Assembly: GCF_001581005.1 (NCBI RefSeq)
Contig: NZ_LHZV01000066.1
Span: forward strand, 1 to 64,000
DNA: 64,000 nucleotides
Direction: 5' to 3'
Source: Acetobacter orleanensis
Lineage (GTDB): Bacteria; Pseudomonadota; Alphaproteobacteria; Acetobacterales; Acetobacteraceae
Shown: positions 36,667-47,397 of the stretch, piece after piece
How the letters are laid out: every line of letters starts with the position of its first letter
Numbering within the stretch: the stretch's first letter is position 1
Position numbers and translations under genes: made by a program
Notes under the pieces: generated by a model
Seen by the model: the letters and a program-made list of their open reading frames with translations, nothing else
Database searches by the model: none
What the model was told of the DNA's origin: nothing

Positions 36667-39600
36667 GCCTCATCCTCCATCCGGGTCGTGTTCCATTCCG
36701 GCACACGGGCCAGACGCGCATAATCCGCAAAACGTGGCTCCCTGCCGGGATGCGGATGAGATAGATAGGGTTGCTCCGGGCTATCATACGCCCAAACACG
36801 CTGCCGCAGACTTTCCCATGTCTGTTCCGCCAACGCGGTGAGAGAGGCCTCTGCCTCCGGCTTGACCGCCACTTCCTCACCCGGCTCCGCGCCACCTGTC
36901 AGCCGCCAGTAAACCAGACCCGCAATATCCGCGGTGGCAGGCAGGCCGGAAAAACCACCGCGCAAAATCATTGCGGCTTCCAACGGAAGCTGGGGGCTCC
37001 AGCCGGACCGCACATCGCGCACAGAAGGGAGTGTGCCTGTTTTATAGTCCCGCACAATCACGCGGCCTTCAGTATCATAATCAATGCGGTCTGCCCGCCC
37101 GACAAGCCGAAATGCGCCATGGGGGGCATCTGGAATATCCACTCGCCCGCGCGATTCCGTACGGATGGCCGCAGGGGTCCCTGCCTGCTCACGCAGCGCC
37201 GTTTCCGCCTGTGCAACCCATGACGCAATGCGCATAAGCCGTGGCTCCCACCATGCCTGCAAAACCGGGCGCAGGGCGCGGGCCTGCAAGGCCTTGCGGA
37301 ACGCCGCCTGCAACCCGGCTTCCGCCTGCGGAGGCCATGTTGTGCCGTGCGTGAGGAACCAGTCCTCCAGCGCATCATGCACAATCATCCCGTAATCCGA
37401 GGCATCCGCCGCCTCTTCCAATTCCGGCAATGGCTGAAGTTTCAGAATATGGCGCGCATAAATGGCATAGGGATCCCGCACCCATGTCTCGATTTCTGTC
37501 ACACTCAAACGGCGCGGGCGCAGGGACACAGGCGGCGTGGGCCGTGGTGGCGCAACGGGACGTGCCGGACCATCCGGCCTGTCCAGCACCTGCAACCAGT
37601 CCAGCACCGGATGCGGCGGCACAGCCAGACCTCGTCCAGACAAAAATGCATCCAGCCGGGAAATCCAGCGTGCGGGTACCACCGGCGCGCCATCACGCCG
37701 ACGCGGGCAGGACAGCACAACCTCACCCGCCGCAGCCGCGCAGGCAAAAAAATCATGCGCCGCCTGCCCCACCGCCTGCTCTGGTGAGGGTAGCCCCACA
37801 CGCTGCCGCATAGGGCGGCTCATCCACGGCCCGGCATCCGCCGCCGGGGGCCAGATATTTTCCGCAAGGCCACCCAGAACCACCACATCCGCCGTTTGCA
37901 GACGGGCCTCAAACAAACCCCAGATCAACACACGCGGATGCAACGCCGCATGCTCCACCCCGCGCCGCACCGCCACACGATCTTCCGCCAGCACAGCACT
38001 CAGAAGACCATCCAGCACAGCGGGTGGCTGCGGCGGCAGAACATCAGACGCCATCATCAATTCTGTCAAACGCCCGGCCAGACTATTACCTTCCTCGCCA
38101 CTCCATAGGCGTTTGGCAGCGTCCTCTTCGTCTGTTTTAACAAGGCGTTCTACGGCCTGAATCAAAGCCGCCAGCAAATCCGGCACAGGCTCCCGACAAC
38201 TGAAATCCGGTGCCTCACCTACCGCGCCAGCGTCAGCCGCATCGCCTTCCGGGGTGTCATACACTTCTGGCTCAGGCCCCTCTGCAAGGCGATCTGCTCC
38301 TGCGCTGGCCATTCTGGTATCCCATGGCAAGATAGGCTCCAGACAAAAAGCCAGACGATCCATAAAGATTTCCAGAGGTTCCGGCCCATATGGGCGATCT
38401 GCCTCGGCACCGCCTTCTGCACGCTCACGTGCTCGCTCGTCTTTCGCCTGCTCTGCCAGAACAGCCGTGACCGCCCCCCGCAGAGCCGCAAAACCGGGTG
38501 GTGGCGCCGGGCCACGGAGCACGGTCCGCTCCAACAGGCGCGCTGTTGCACGGCATGTCCCCATGGAAAGGCCGCAAGATACCAACGGATGTTTGAGAAC
38601 AGATAGAACGGAGACAGGGGAAAATCTGTTTTCGACCATCTGTGCAACAAGACGTAGCAACACGGCACCGGGTGTTTCAATGAGAGACGCTCCGGCACTA
38701 TCATCCGCCAGCACGCCCCAGCGGGCCAGTTCTGTTGCGACACGTGCGGCAAGCGCACGGTCTGGCGTCACGAGCGCCACCCGTTTTTCTGGTGTTTCCA
38801 CCACGTTCCGTAAAATCATCGCTATGGCAACAGCTTCTTCCTGCTGGTCAGCGGCATCAAGCCGGGAGACCTGTGCAAGATGTGTAGGGCCAGAGCGCGC
38901 CCAATCCTCCAGAGCCGACGCTGGCAGCAACGCGCGGGACAACACCTGTGCCCGCTCGGGAAAACCGCCTTCACCCTTCCAGAGTTCGACATCCGCCCGC
39001 ACCCTGTCCAACGCGGCCAGTAGATGACTCAAGCCAGCCTGCGGGTGACTATCTGGAAGGCGCACAAAAGTCTCTTCCGGCATTTCCAGATCCAGACCGG
39101 GCAAAATCACCTTCCCACCGGCACGGGAAAGCACCGCACGCAACGCTTCCGCCGTGGCAGGCATGACATTAGTAAACCCTGCTGCCCAGATAGGAGTTTT
39201 ATCCCCCTGAACCGCCTGCTCCTGCCATAACCGTGCCTGCGCCCGCAGCAACATGACCTGACGCGCAACCGGATTCATCACCTGCTGGCTTGCCAGCCAG
39301 TCCGGCCAGACACGGGTAACAATCTCCAGAAATTTCAGGATCACCTGCCAATGTTCGGCAAAGTTTTCCTGCACAGCTTCCGGCAGCCGTGTCGCCAGAT
39401 CGACATCCGCCCACTCGGCCTCATCCATCAGGTCCGCCAGCGCTTTGGCAAGTGGCCATGCCTGATCCAGCGTAGGGCGCGTTCCAAAAGCGCCTTCTGC
39501 CTGCAAGACAAAGCGTGTCAGCACGGCAAGGCGCGTCATCCCGGCAACAGCAGGAGGTAGGTCAAACCCGGTCTGCCCGCCTAGATCGGACGCCAACCCC

Positions 39601-39827
39601 AGTTCCGCCTCATCCAGTGCGCTGACAGGCAGAATACGAGGTAGTAACATGGCGCGGCCATCCATCTGCCGCAAAAACGCTTCCGTCAGACCACGCGCCG
39701 CACGACGACCGGGTAGAATGATTGTCCCTTCCCCTACCACCTCCGGGTGATACTCCGCAGCCTGAAGCCAGCGCGTTGCAAGCTGATCAAGAAACGGCAG
39801 GTGGGCGGGTATTGTTGCAAGGCTCAT
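36663..39827 (-). CDS. addB: AddB subunit of the helicase-nuclease (alphaproteobacterial type)
   Basis: 1054 residues from the ATG at 39827, which has AAAGGG about eight bases upstream; a GTG at 39836 is the alternative. The protein has an inactive helicase-like N-terminal half beginning FLDQLATRWLQ, with IILPGRRAARGL, and a C-terminal PD-(D/E)XK nuclease domain with VIVRDYKTGTLPS and a LQLPLEAAMI-like QxxxY region (residues about 960-1000). It partners AddA, encoded directly downstream. It follows tsaE on the same strand. Confidence 0.93.
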   Translation of the reverse strand: MSLATIPAHLPFLDQLATRWLQAAEYHPEVVGEGTIILPGRRAARGLTEAFLRQMDGRAMLLPRILPVSALDEAELGLASDLGGQTGFDLPPAVAGMTRLAVLTRFVLQAEGAFGTRPTLDQAWPLAKALADLMDEAEWADVDLATRLPEAVQENFAEHWQVILKFLEIVTRVWPDWLASQQVMNPVARQVMLLRAQARLWQEQAVQGDKTPIWAAGFTNVMPATAEALRAVLSRAGGKVILPGLDLEMPEETFVRLPDSHPQAGLSHLLAALDRVRADVELWKGEGGFPERAQVLSRALLPASALEDWARSGPTHLAQVSRLDAADQQEEAVAIAMILRNVVETPEKRVALVTPDRALAARVATELARWGVLADDSAGASLIETPGAVLLRLVAQMVENRFSPVSVLSVLKHPLVSCGLSMGTCRATARLLERTVLRGPAPPPGFAALRGAVTAVLAEQAKDERARERAEGGAEADRPYGPEPLEIFMDRLAFCLEPILPWDTRMASAGADRLAEGPEPEVYDTPEGDAADAGAVGEAPDFSCREPVPDLLAALIQAVERLVKTDEEDAAKRLWSGEEGNSLAGRLTELMMASDVLPPQPPAVLDGLLSAVLAEDRVAVRRGVEHAALHPRVLIWGLFEARLQTADVVVLGGLAENIWPPAADAGPWMSRPMRQRVGLPSPEQAVGQAAHDFFACAAAAGEVVLSCPRRRDGAPVVPARWISRLDAFLSGRGLAVPPHPVLDWLQVLDRPDGPARPVAPPRPTPPVSLRPRRLSVTEIETWVRDPYAIYARHILKLQPLPELEEAADASDYGMIVHDALEDWFLTHGTTWPPQAEAGLQAAFRKALQARALRPVLQAWWEPRLMRIASWVAQAETALREQAGTPAAIRTESRGRVDIPDAPHGAFRLVGRADRIDYDTEGRVIVRDYKTGTLPSVRDVRSGWSPQLPLEAAMILRGGFSGLPATADIAGLVYWRLTGGAEPGEEVAVKPEAEASLTALAEQTWESLRQRVWAYDSPEQPYLSHPHPGREPRFADYARLARVPEWNTTRMEDEA

Positions 39828-39839
39828 GGTCAGCACCCT

Positions 39840-40310
39840 TTAGGCGGAAACAGTGGCTAAGAGTGCAGACCCATCCGACCTGCCGTCCCAACCGCGCAGA
39901 TGGGCCGTCCGCACGCCGTCTGGCCCGACGGTCAGTGCAAGATGCAACGCATCCGCCGGTGTCAGATCTTCCAGACGTTCAGGCCATTCGACCAGAACGA
40001 CACCATCCCGCGCATCGTCCCAGCCAAGCTCCTCCAGTTCATCCGGCCCTCCCAGACGCCAAAGATCAAAATGTGAGACCGTGCAGATTTCAGCAGAATA
40101 GGTTTGCACAAGGGTATAGGTCGGACTTGGCACTTCCAGAGCTGTATTTCCGCAAAAATCACGAAGAAAGGCGCGGGCAAATACACTTTTCCCGGCCCCT
40201 AACGGCCCTGTTAGCAAGAGCGCGTCACCCGGCCGTGCCAGAGCCGCGAGTGTGCGAGCCAGTTGCTCGGTCGCCTGCTCATTCTCCAGAATCAGCTGTG
40301 TCTCTGTCAT
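39840..40310 (-). CDS. tsaE: tRNA threonylcarbamoyladenosine biosynthesis ATPase TsaE
   Basis: ATPase that resets the TsaB-TsaD complex making t6A37 in tRNA. 156 residues, with Walker A TGPLGAGKS, and the family SPTYTLVQTY and FDLWRLGGPDELEELGW segments. The ATG at 40310 follows a G-rich sequence; longer in-frame starts are not family-like. First gene of the tsaE-addB-addA run. Confidence 0.93.
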   Translation of the reverse strand: MTETQLILENEQATEQLARTLAALARPGDALLLTGPLGAGKSVFARAFLRDFCGNTALEVPSPTYTLVQTYSAEICTVSHFDLWRLGGPDELEELGWDDARDGVVLVEWPERLEDLTPADALHLALTVGPDGVRTAHLRGWDGRSDGSALLATVSA

Positions 40311-40379
40311 CCTGCCCCCCTGCGCACGCATCCCACTTGCTTCCTTATATCTATAAAGCAAACGTGAAACGACGGGGAA

Positions 40380-41037
40380 CCGGGAGACATATCAGAGGCA
40401 GAACCTGACACGATAGGAGAATCCGATTCTATTTATTTAAATTATAGATTTTTACAAATTGATTTATATTTTTAACTTTTAAATAGAAAATCATAAATTT
40501 TGCATATGAAATTCTGTTTCTAATACTATAGCTCACGCAATAATTATTTACAATATATTAACATAAAGCATGATTTTCTTATATTTCTTTTATTGCTAAA
40601 AATTCATAATTTTATTATTTCAGTAATATTTTTTGGTTATGATTTCGCATCGTATTTTATTTCGATTTCATTAACTATAATTTACAAAAAAGCATATTAG
40701 CTTATCGCCAGAATATTTTTACTTAAATGATTAAGTGTATTAATTTTAATATTTAATCCATCATTTTGTATTTTTTATGGAAAGGCATTTTTCTAGCTTA
40801 TTTTCATAAAAAATTTATCTCTTCTCGTTCACAAATCGGAAGTTAATCGTGAATGATTTCAATCTGAAGTTGTTCTCCCAACCACATCTAGAACAGGCAT
40901 GAAGTGCATATTTCGACACAAAAAGGTCAAAATAAGATAAATTCCTGTTTATCTTCGATAAAAAACACGTAAAAGTGGCTTTGTTATGTGTTTATACAAC
41001 CTTAAGGTGTGTTTTGCTTTCGATGGGGGGAAACCCA
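40380..41037. other. AT-rich intergenic region upstream of the CtrA-like regulator
   Basis: About 650 bases, most of it strongly AT-rich and in sharp contrast with the flanks. No plausible gene, tRNA or clear hairpin is visible. One TTAA-N7-TTAC (40671-40685), similar to a CtrA half-site pair, is present, but in such AT-rich DNA this is expected by chance. It likely holds promoters for the regulator and possibly binding sites for nucleoid proteins. Confidence 0.6.
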
Positions 41038-41799
41038 ATGCGTATCCTGTTTGCTGAAGACAAAGCGACGTCTGCCCGTCTGCTTTTGCCATCACTCAAA
41101 AAAGCAGGTCTTTCAGTAGATCTAGCGCGTTCAGGCAGAAACGCGATTGAGATGCTGCGGAATTATGATTACGGCATTGCCGTGATTGATCTGAGCCTGC
41201 CGGACATGGATGGGTATAACGTTATCAACTCTCTACGGTTACTGAAAATATCAACACCCATCATTATTCTTTCTTCTCTCGACCAGCCTGAAGCAAAAAT
41301 TCGGGCTTTATCTATTGGTGCGGATGATTATCTGACCAAACCGTTCGATCCGGCAGAACTTGTTGCCCGTATTCAGGCCATCCTGCGTCGTTCCAGCGGG
41401 TTTTCTCATCCTATAACTCAGGTAGGCGAGCTCAAATTAGATCTGAACAGCCATACTGTGACAGTGCACGATCAGCCTGTACATCTGACGGGTAAGGAAT
41501 TTGCCATCCTTGAACTGCTGATTCTGCGCAAAGGTGTCGCCCAGACCAAAGAGACATTTCTCAACCATCTCTACGGTGGTCGGGATGAACCCGATATCAA
41601 GATTATTGATGTTTTTATCTGTAAACTTCGCAAAAAACTTCAGGCTGCCGGAGCAGAGAATCTGATCTCTACTGTATGGGGAAGAGGATATATTCTGCAT
41701 GACCCCAAAGCTAAAAGGCTCTCTCTTTCCACGGAACAAATGATCCCGACGCCCCCCCCACCTTTCGCGCAGGAACATCTTTATGCTCTTGGAGACTGA
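41038..41799 (+). CDS. CtrA-like response regulator (OmpR/PhoB class)
   Basis: 253 residues from the ATG at 41038, preceded by a G-rich GGGGGGA. Receiver residues: acidic pair Glu7-Asp8, phospho-acceptor Asp51 in VIDLSLPDMDGY, Thr and Lys in LSS...DDYLTKPF. The DNA-binding domain is remarkably close to CtrA, with HLTGKEFAILELL, KETFLNHLYGGRDEP and IKIIDVFICKLRKKL. The receiver is much more diverged from CtrA than the output domain. It could be the organism's CtrA, or a second copy sharing its DNA targets. No sensor kinase is adjacent. Confidence 0.85.
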   Translation: MRILFAEDKATSARLLLPSLKKAGLSVDLARSGRNAIEMLRNYDYGIAVIDLSLPDMDGYNVINSLRLLKISTPIIILSSLDQPEAKIRALSIGADDYLTKPFDPAELVARIQAILRRSSGFSHPITQVGELKLDLNSHTVTVHDQPVHLTGKEFAILELLILRKGVAQTKETFLNHLYGGRDEPDIKIIDVFICKLRKKLQAAGAENLISTVWGRGYILHDPKAKRLSLSTEQMIPTPPPPFAQEHLYALGD

Positions 41800-41820
41800 A
41801 TTTTAAAATTCTATGAAAAA

Positions 41821-42648
41821 TCAGAAGCTTTCATACCAGTCGTGCGCATGCCAGAGGGGACCGGCACCGGCTCCAAGGCCCGGTGCCGTCAGGATTGCCT
41901 GTCGCACATAAAGACGAGCCATTTCAACCGCCCGGCGCAGCGGGAGTTTTTGCGCCAGCCCGACAGCCAGAGCACTGGCCAGCGTGCACCCTGTTCCATG
42001 CGTGTGCCGCGTGGCAATACGTGTATCGCTAAACTCCGTGAAACCATCGGCATCCAACAAAACATCCACCAATCCGTCACATGTCAGATGGCCACCTTTA
42101 ACCAGCACCGTCGCCCCGCTTATCTGGCGCAATACGCTGGCCGCTTTCCGCATGTCTTCTACAGATGAAATCGTCATCCCGGTTAGTTTTTCAGCTTCAG
42201 GCAGGTTCGGGGTCAGAAGCGTCGCGAGCGGGAAAAGCTGCGTTTTCAGACAGGATAAGGCCTCCTGCGCCAGAAGGCTCGCCCCGCCTTTTGCAATCAT
42301 CACTGGGTCTATAACCACTGGAAGAGTGGGAGCCAGCTTACGATAGCGTGTGATTTCTTCACACACACACTGGATTTCTGCCGCACCCCCAAGCATTCCT
42401 GTTTTGATGGCATCCGCCCCAAGATCATCCAGCACGCTGCGGATCTGCGCCCGCAAAAACTCTGGGGGCACCGGCAGAATAGCCTGCACACCCTGCGTAT
42501 TTTGCGCCGTCAGAGCTGTAAGGGCCGTCATCGCATAACCGCCTAGGGTGGTTATGGTCTTGATGTCTGCCTGAATGCCCGCGCCGCCGCCAGAATCACT
42601 CCCGGCAATAGCCAGAATGCGTGCAGGTTTTTTCGGTTCTGGTTCCAT
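41821..42648 (-). CDS. thiD: Hydroxymethylpyrimidine / phosphomethylpyrimidine kinase
   Basis: Phosphorylates HMP and HMP-P in thiamine synthesis. 275 residues, ribokinase fold: AIAGSDSGGGAGIQADIKT at the start, VIDPVMIAKGG in the middle and the anion-hole HGTGCTLASALA near the end. The ATG at 42648 has GGAG six bases upstream; a GTG or ATG at 42672 adds eight residues. It follows glmM. Confidence 0.95.
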   Translation of the reverse strand: MEPEPKKPARILAIAGSDSGGGAGIQADIKTITTLGGYAMTALTALTAQNTQGVQAILPVPPEFLRAQIRSVLDDLGADAIKTGMLGGAAEIQCVCEEITRYRKLAPTLPVVIDPVMIAKGGASLLAQEALSCLKTQLFPLATLLTPNLPEAEKLTGMTISSVEDMRKAASVLRQISGATVLVKGGHLTCDGLVDVLLDADGFTEFSDTRIATRHTHGTGCTLASALAVGLAQKLPLRRAVEMARLYVRQAILTAPGLGAGAGPLWHAHDWYESF

Positions 42649-42679
42649 CACGCACTCCAGTATCTTAACCACTAAGGCG

Positions 42680-44029
42680 TTACGCTAGGACGTTCACAGC
42701 CTGAATCGCCTCGCACATCTGGTTGACGGCGTCATCCACCACGGCTTCATCTTCCGCTTCTACCATCACCCGCACCAGTGGCTCTGTCCCGCTTTTGCGC
42801 AGAACAAGACGGCCGCGGCCCGCAAGCATCTTCTCCACATCTTTCTGTCTGGCCTGCACGGCATCCGCTTCAAGCGGGCTCACGCCGCTAAAACGCACAT
42901 TTTTCAGCTTCTGCGGGAATGGCTTAAAGAGACGACAAACCTCACTGGCTGGGCGTCCATCTTCCACTAGCACCGCCAGAATTTGCAGCGCGGCAATCAG
43001 GCCGTCTCCCGTCGTGGCGAAATCCGTCAGCACCATATGGCCTGACTGCTCTCCGCCGACATTGCTCCCCAATTCACGCATGCGTTCCACCACATAGCGG
43101 TCACCCACAGCAGTCCGTTCCAGCCCGACATCCAGCGTATTCAGGAAGCGCTCCAGCCCCATGTTGGACATAACTGTCGCCACAACGGACTGGCCAACCA
43201 GCCGCCCTTCCCGCGCCCATGACTGCGCGATAAGAGCCAGAATCTGGTCTCCATCAATCAGGCGTCCGGTTTCATCCGCAATCAGAACGCGGTCCGCATC
43301 CCCATCCAGCGCGATGCCCAGATGCGCGCCATGCTGCACAACCGCCTGACACAGCGCTTCAGGATGCGTGGAGCCACACTGGTCATTGATATTCACGCCA
43401 TTTGGCGTGCAGCCAATACGAATGACCTCCGCACCCAGTTCCCACAACGCGGTGGGTGCCACGCGATAAGCTGAGCCATTAGCGCAGTCGAGCACGATTT
43501 TCATGCCATCCAACCGCAACTTGCGCGGGAAGGAGGCCTTGGCATTTTCCACATACCGGCCTGCGGCGTCATTCAGGCGGGAAGCCCGGCCAATAGCGCG
43601 GGGCGATGCCAGACGGTCGGTCAGATCCGTCTCCATCAGATTTTCAATGTCAATTTCGTTCTGGTCAGACAGCTTGAACCCATCCGGGCCAAACAGTTTG
43701 ATCCCGTTATCCTCAAACGGGTTATGCGAAGCAGAAATCATGACGCCCAGATCAGCCCGCAGAGACCGGGTCAGCATCGCAATCGCGGGTGTAGGCAGCG
43801 GGCCAACTAGCGTGACATCCATTCCGGCAGACAGAAAGCCCGCGACAAGCGCACTCTCAATCATATAACCGGAAAGCCGGGTATCCTTGCCCAGCAGAAC
43901 GGAGTGCCGGTGCTCTCCACGCGTAAAGTGCAGGCCAGCCGCCTGCCCCAGTTTCTGGGCAATATCGACGGTCATTGGCGCGATGTTTGCGGTCCCGCGA
44001 ATGCCATCTGTCCCAAAAAAACGTCTCAT
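42680..44029 (-). CDS. glmM: Phosphoglucosamine mutase
   Basis: Converts glucosamine 6-phosphate to the 1-phosphate for UDP-GlcNAc. 449 residues, starting [11 protein letters not shown] as the family does (hence the ATG at 44029). The phospho-Ser101 is in [11 protein letters not shown], the metal loop is DGDADR, and the sugar loop is GGEQSGH. In many proteobacteria it follows ftsH-folP, and it does so here. Confidence 0.96.
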   Translation of the reverse strand: MRRFFGTDGIRGTANIAPMTVDIAQKLGQAAGLHFTRGEHRHSVLLGKDTRLSGYMIESALVAGFLSAGMDVTLVGPLPTPAIAMLTRSLRADLGVMISASHNPFEDNGIKLFGPDGFKLSDQNEIDIENLMETDLTDRLASPRAIGRASRLNDAAGRYVENAKASFPRKLRLDGMKIVLDCANGSAYRVAPTALWELGAEVIRIGCTPNGVNINDQCGSTHPEALCQAVVQHGAHLGIALDGDADRVLIADETGRLIDGDQILALIAQSWAREGRLVGQSVVATVMSNMGLERFLNTLDVGLERTAVGDRYVVERMRELGSNVGGEQSGHMVLTDFATTGDGLIAALQILAVLVEDGRPASEVCRLFKPFPQKLKNVRFSGVSPLEADAVQARQKDVEKMLAGRGRLVLRKSGTEPLVRVMVEAEDEAVVDDAVNQMCEAIQAVNVLA

Positions 44030-44183
44030 CTGCCTCGTCCAATCTCGTTTTTTGTGGCGTCTGCGCCCAGACAAATAGTCTGACTTTGGGAGCCAGAGCC
44101 GTGCGAACGCTTCTTTGTTCCCTCTTCCCTAAAGGGCTTTTTAACGGGAAGAAACCGCAAGGCGCGAAAACAGTTCTCTTTTT

Positions 44184-45218
44184 TCAGCGAGTGTGGACAC
44201 GCTGCCAGACACGCAGCGCCTGCGCCATACCCGCCACTGCATGCACACGCAGCACGCTCTGGCCTAACGGCAACGCCGCCACAGAAGCAGCCTGTGTTCC
44301 CGCATCGCGACCTGCCGGGTCCTGCTCACCCGTGATCTCCCCAATCATCCTCTTACGGGACACGCCCAAAACAACCCGGCAGCCCAGATTGGCCAGCAGA
44401 GGCAGGCGGCGGAGCAAGGCCAGATTTTGCGCTGTGTTTTTTGCAAACCCCAAGCCGGGGTCCACACTCAGCCGTTCTGGCGCGATCCCGCCGTCTATAG
44501 CGGTTATCAGGCGGGCACCCAGTTCCCGCACAACATCACACGCCACATCCTCATACACGGCATGCTGCGCCATGGTAGTCGGCGTGCCGCGCATATGCAT
44601 CAACACCACGCCACAACGTTTTGTAGCCAGCAGAGGCAGAGCTTCCGGGTCATGCGTCAGGGCCGACACATCGTTAATCACATCCGCGCCAGCCGCTAGC
44701 GCTTGCGCCATCACCTGACTGTTGCGCGTATCAATGGACAGAACCGCATCCGGCCTCTGCTGCTTCAGCCCCTGCACCACGGGGCCAATCCGCTGCCATT
44801 CTTCCTCAGGCGTTACAACCGCAGCACCGGGGCGCGTGCTCTCTCCACCAATATCCAGCACACCCGCCCCTTCGGAAAGCTGCGTTAGCCCGGCCTGTAC
44901 GGCCCGGTCTGCCTCCCGATGCTGGCCGCCATCACTAAAGCTGTCTGGAGTGACATTGAGAATACCCATGACCTGCGGCCCCTCCGGCATTCCGGCAGAA
45001 GCAGGTTTTGCGACCAGCCGGGCCAGCACGTCCTGCCAGCCTGCGGGTACATCCGCCACGGGCATAAAGCCACTATGCGTTTGGTCTTCTATCAAATCCA
45101 CAAAACTAAAGGCCGCTGGACCACCGGCTAAAGGCCGCGCCCAGCCGCGTTTGACAGCCTCCTGTGCCGCTGTGCCGTAGAGCAGCCCCGCAGGCTCCGC
45201 CAGACGCCGAAAATTCAT
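44184..45218 (-). CDS. folP: Dihydropteroate synthase
   Basis: Joins p-aminobenzoate to the pterin pyrophosphate in folate synthesis; target of sulfonamides. 344 residues from the ATG at 45218. The two signatures are MGILNVTPDSFSDGG and GADVLDIGGESTRPGA-like (GAGVLDIGGESTRPG). The core is normal, but about 115 residues precede the first strand, giving a protein longer than the usual 280. This N-terminal region is not random: it carries Ala/Gly-rich, helical segments. Located between ftsH and glmM as in E. coli. Confidence 0.94.
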   Translation of the reverse strand: MNFRRLAEPAGLLYGTAAQEAVKRGWARPLAGGPAAFSFVDLIEDQTHSGFMPVADVPAGWQDVLARLVAKPASAGMPEGPQVMGILNVTPDSFSDGGQHREADRAVQAGLTQLSEGAGVLDIGGESTRPGAAVVTPEEEWQRIGPVVQGLKQQRPDAVLSIDTRNSQVMAQALAAGADVINDVSALTHDPEALPLLATKRCGVVLMHMRGTPTTMAQHAVYEDVACDVVRELGARLITAIDGGIAPERLSVDPGLGFAKNTAQNLALLRRLPLLANLGCRVVLGVSRKRMIGEITGEQDPAGRDAGTQAASVAALPLGQSVLRVHAVAGMAQALRVWQRVHTR

Positions 45219-45244
45219 TCCCTCTTGCCCCCTCTCTCCAAACG

Positions 45245-45271
45245 CAAAAGAGGCGGCATTGCTGCCGCCCC
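45245..45271 (-). terminator. Rho-independent terminator of ftsH
   Basis: On the minus strand GGCGGCA-GCAA-TGCCGCC forms a strong stem followed by TCTTTT. It lies 36 bases beyond the ftsH stop and before folP. Confidence 0.8.
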
Positions 45272-45306
45272 TCCTGATCTCACTCTCTACTCTGCACAGC
45301 TGATTG

Positions 45307-47265
45307 TCAGCCGGGCTGGGGCACGGGATGAACTTCCCCGCCCTCATCCTTATCGTTCTCCGGCTTATCACCCGGCTGCACGATTTCGGGCCCAGACACC
45401 TGCGGGACGGAGGACCGGCGGTTGACCGGCGTTGTCTCATCAACCTCCACCCGCTCAATCGGCTGGCCCCGCATGATCTGGCGAATATCTTCCCCGCTCA
45501 GTGTTTCATATTCCAGCAGGGCTTCCGCCAGACGATGCAACTCATCCACATGGTCATGCAGATAGTTCCGCGCCTGATCATACGCCTCATCAATCAGCCG
45601 CTTGATTTCAGAATCAATTTCCATGGCCGTATGTTCAGAGAAGTTCTTGGCAGCGCCCCCGAAGAACATACCGCCACCGCCCTGATCATCATTGGCGTAG
45701 GCAATCATGCCGACCTTGTCGCTCATGCCCCATTCGGTCACCATGCTGCGGGCCACGCGGGTTGCCATCTGAATGTCCCCCATCGCGCCATTGCAGATAT
45801 TGTCTTTCCCGTAGACAACTTCCTCTGCAACGCGGCCGCCCATAGCCACAACAAGATGCGCAATGCAGTTCTTCTTGCTCATGGACAGACGGTCACCTTC
45901 CGGCAGCCGCATGACCATCCCCAGCGCACGGCCACGCGGAATGATGGTGGCTTTATGAATAGGCTCACTTTCCGGCACCAGAACCGCCGTAATGGCATGT
46001 CCGGCTTCATGATAGGCGGTGCGTTTCTTTTCCTCTTCATTCATGACGAGGGAGCGACGCTCAGCGCCCATCAGAACCTTGTCCTTGGCGTCTTCAAACT
46101 CACGCATAGACACCGTGCGCTTGCCCAGACGGGCCGCGGCCAGAGCGGCCTCGTTCACCAGATTGGCGAGGTCAGCGCCCGAGAAACCGGGGGTACCACG
46201 GGCGATAATGCGCGGGTCAACGTCAGAAGCCAGCGGCACCTTGCGCATATGTACGCGCAGGATTTTTTCACGCCCGCCCACATCCGGGTTTGACACCACA
46301 ACCTGACGGTCAAAACGACCCGGACGCAGCAGAGCCGGGTCCAGCACATCGGGTCGGTTGGTCGCGGCAATCAGGATCACGCCCTCATTGCTTTCAAACC
46401 CGTCCATTTCGACCAGCATCTGGTTCAGGGTCTGCTCGCGCTCATCATTCCCGCCGCCAAGGCCCGCGCCACGATGGCGGCCCACGGCGTCAATTTCGTC
46501 AATGAAGATAATGCACGGCGCGGCCTTCTTGCCCTGCTCGAACATGTCACGCACACGGGACGCACCAACACCGACGAACATTTCCACAAAATCAGAACCG
46601 GAAATGGTGAAGAACGGCACATTGGCCTCACCCGCAATGGCGCGCGCCAGCAGGGTTTTACCCGTGCCCGGAGGCCCGACCAGCAGCACCCCTTTGGGAA
46701 TCTTGCCGCCAAGACGAGTAAATTTCTGCGGGTCTTTCAGGAAGTCGACAATTTCCTGCAACTCGCCCTTGGCTTCATCAATCCCTGCAACGTCTTCAAA
46801 GGTCACACGGCCCTGTTTTTCCGTCAGCATCTTGGCGCGGGACTTGCCAAAGCCCATCGCACCCCGGCCACCGCCGCCCTGCATCTGGCGCATCATGAAC
46901 AGCCAGATGCCCACCATCAGGATAATCGGCAGCGCGTTCAGGAAGTAGCGCAGCAGCGGGCTGCCTTCCTGATCCAGCGGTTTGGCCACAACCTCAACAC
47001 CCTTGCCCGTCAGACGGGAGACAAGGGAGGGGTCCTGCGGCGCAAAGGTTTCAAAAGCCGTGCCATCTGTCAGCGTGCCGGAGACATTCTGATTCTGCAT
47101 CACGACGGACCGGACACGCCCGGTATCCACATCGGTAATGAAGTCAGAATAGGCCAGTTGCTGCGCTGCGTGCTGCGTGTTCCCCGGCTGGAACACATCT
47201 ACAAGCAGCAGCAGCATCACGATAATGCTGACCCAAAGCGCCAAGTTGCGGCCTAAATTGTTCAT
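45307..47265 (-). CDS. ftsH: ATP-dependent zinc metalloprotease FtsH
   Basis: Membrane-bound AAA protease degrading unstable regulators and membrane proteins. 652 residues from the ATG at 47265. Two membrane segments (about 8-24 and 108-124) flank a periplasmic loop; Walker A GPPGTGKT is at 197-204, Walker B FIDEID follows, with the second region of homology GRFDRQVVV. The zinc site HEAGH is near residue 420. The C-terminus is charged and Pro-rich. tilS is upstream. Confidence 0.97.
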   Translation of the reverse strand: MNNLGRNLALWVSIIVMLLLLVDVFQPGNTQHAAQQLAYSDFITDVDTGRVRSVVMQNQNVSGTLTDGTAFETFAPQDPSLVSRLTGKGVEVVAKPLDQEGSPLLRYFLNALPIILMVGIWLFMMRQMQGGGGRGAMGFGKSRAKMLTEKQGRVTFEDVAGIDEAKGELQEIVDFLKDPQKFTRLGGKIPKGVLLVGPPGTGKTLLARAIAGEANVPFFTISGSDFVEMFVGVGASRVRDMFEQGKKAAPCIIFIDEIDAVGRHRGAGLGGGNDEREQTLNQMLVEMDGFESNEGVILIAATNRPDVLDPALLRPGRFDRQVVVSNPDVGGREKILRVHMRKVPLASDVDPRIIARGTPGFSGADLANLVNEAALAAARLGKRTVSMREFEDAKDKVLMGAERRSLVMNEEEKKRTAYHEAGHAITAVLVPESEPIHKATIIPRGRALGMVMRLPEGDRLSMSKKNCIAHLVVAMGGRVAEEVVYGKDNICNGAMGDIQMATRVARSMVTEWGMSDKVGMIAYANDDQGGGGMFFGGAAKNFSEHTAMEIDSEIKRLIDEAYDQARNYLHDHVDELHRLAEALLEYETLSGEDIRQIMRGQPIERVEVDETTPVNRRSSVPQVSGPEIVQPGDKPENDKDEGGEVHPVPQPG

Positions 47266-47355
47266 CTTGCCTGTGTTTCCATACTGATCGTGCGCGAGCG
47301 CCGGAGTGCCCCAATCTGAGCGGCAGACGCCGAAAAATGCAACCTCTGCCATTAC

Positions 47356-47363
47356 AAATGGGG
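47356..47363 (-). promoter_or_regulatory. Possible heat-shock -10 element upstream of ftsH
   Basis: The minus strand reads CCCCATTT about 90 bases before the ftsH start, like the sigma-32 -10 (CCCCATnT). No clear CTTGAA -35 is at the right distance, so support is partial. ftsH is often heat-inducible. Confidence 0.25.
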
Positions 47364-47397
47364 TGCTGAGCCGATATTCCCACCCCACACATGATAT

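Noticed and set aside
40671-40685. CtrA-type binding site TTAA-N7-TTAC
   Set aside because: Only one near match in a very AT-rich stretch, where such matches are expected by chance.
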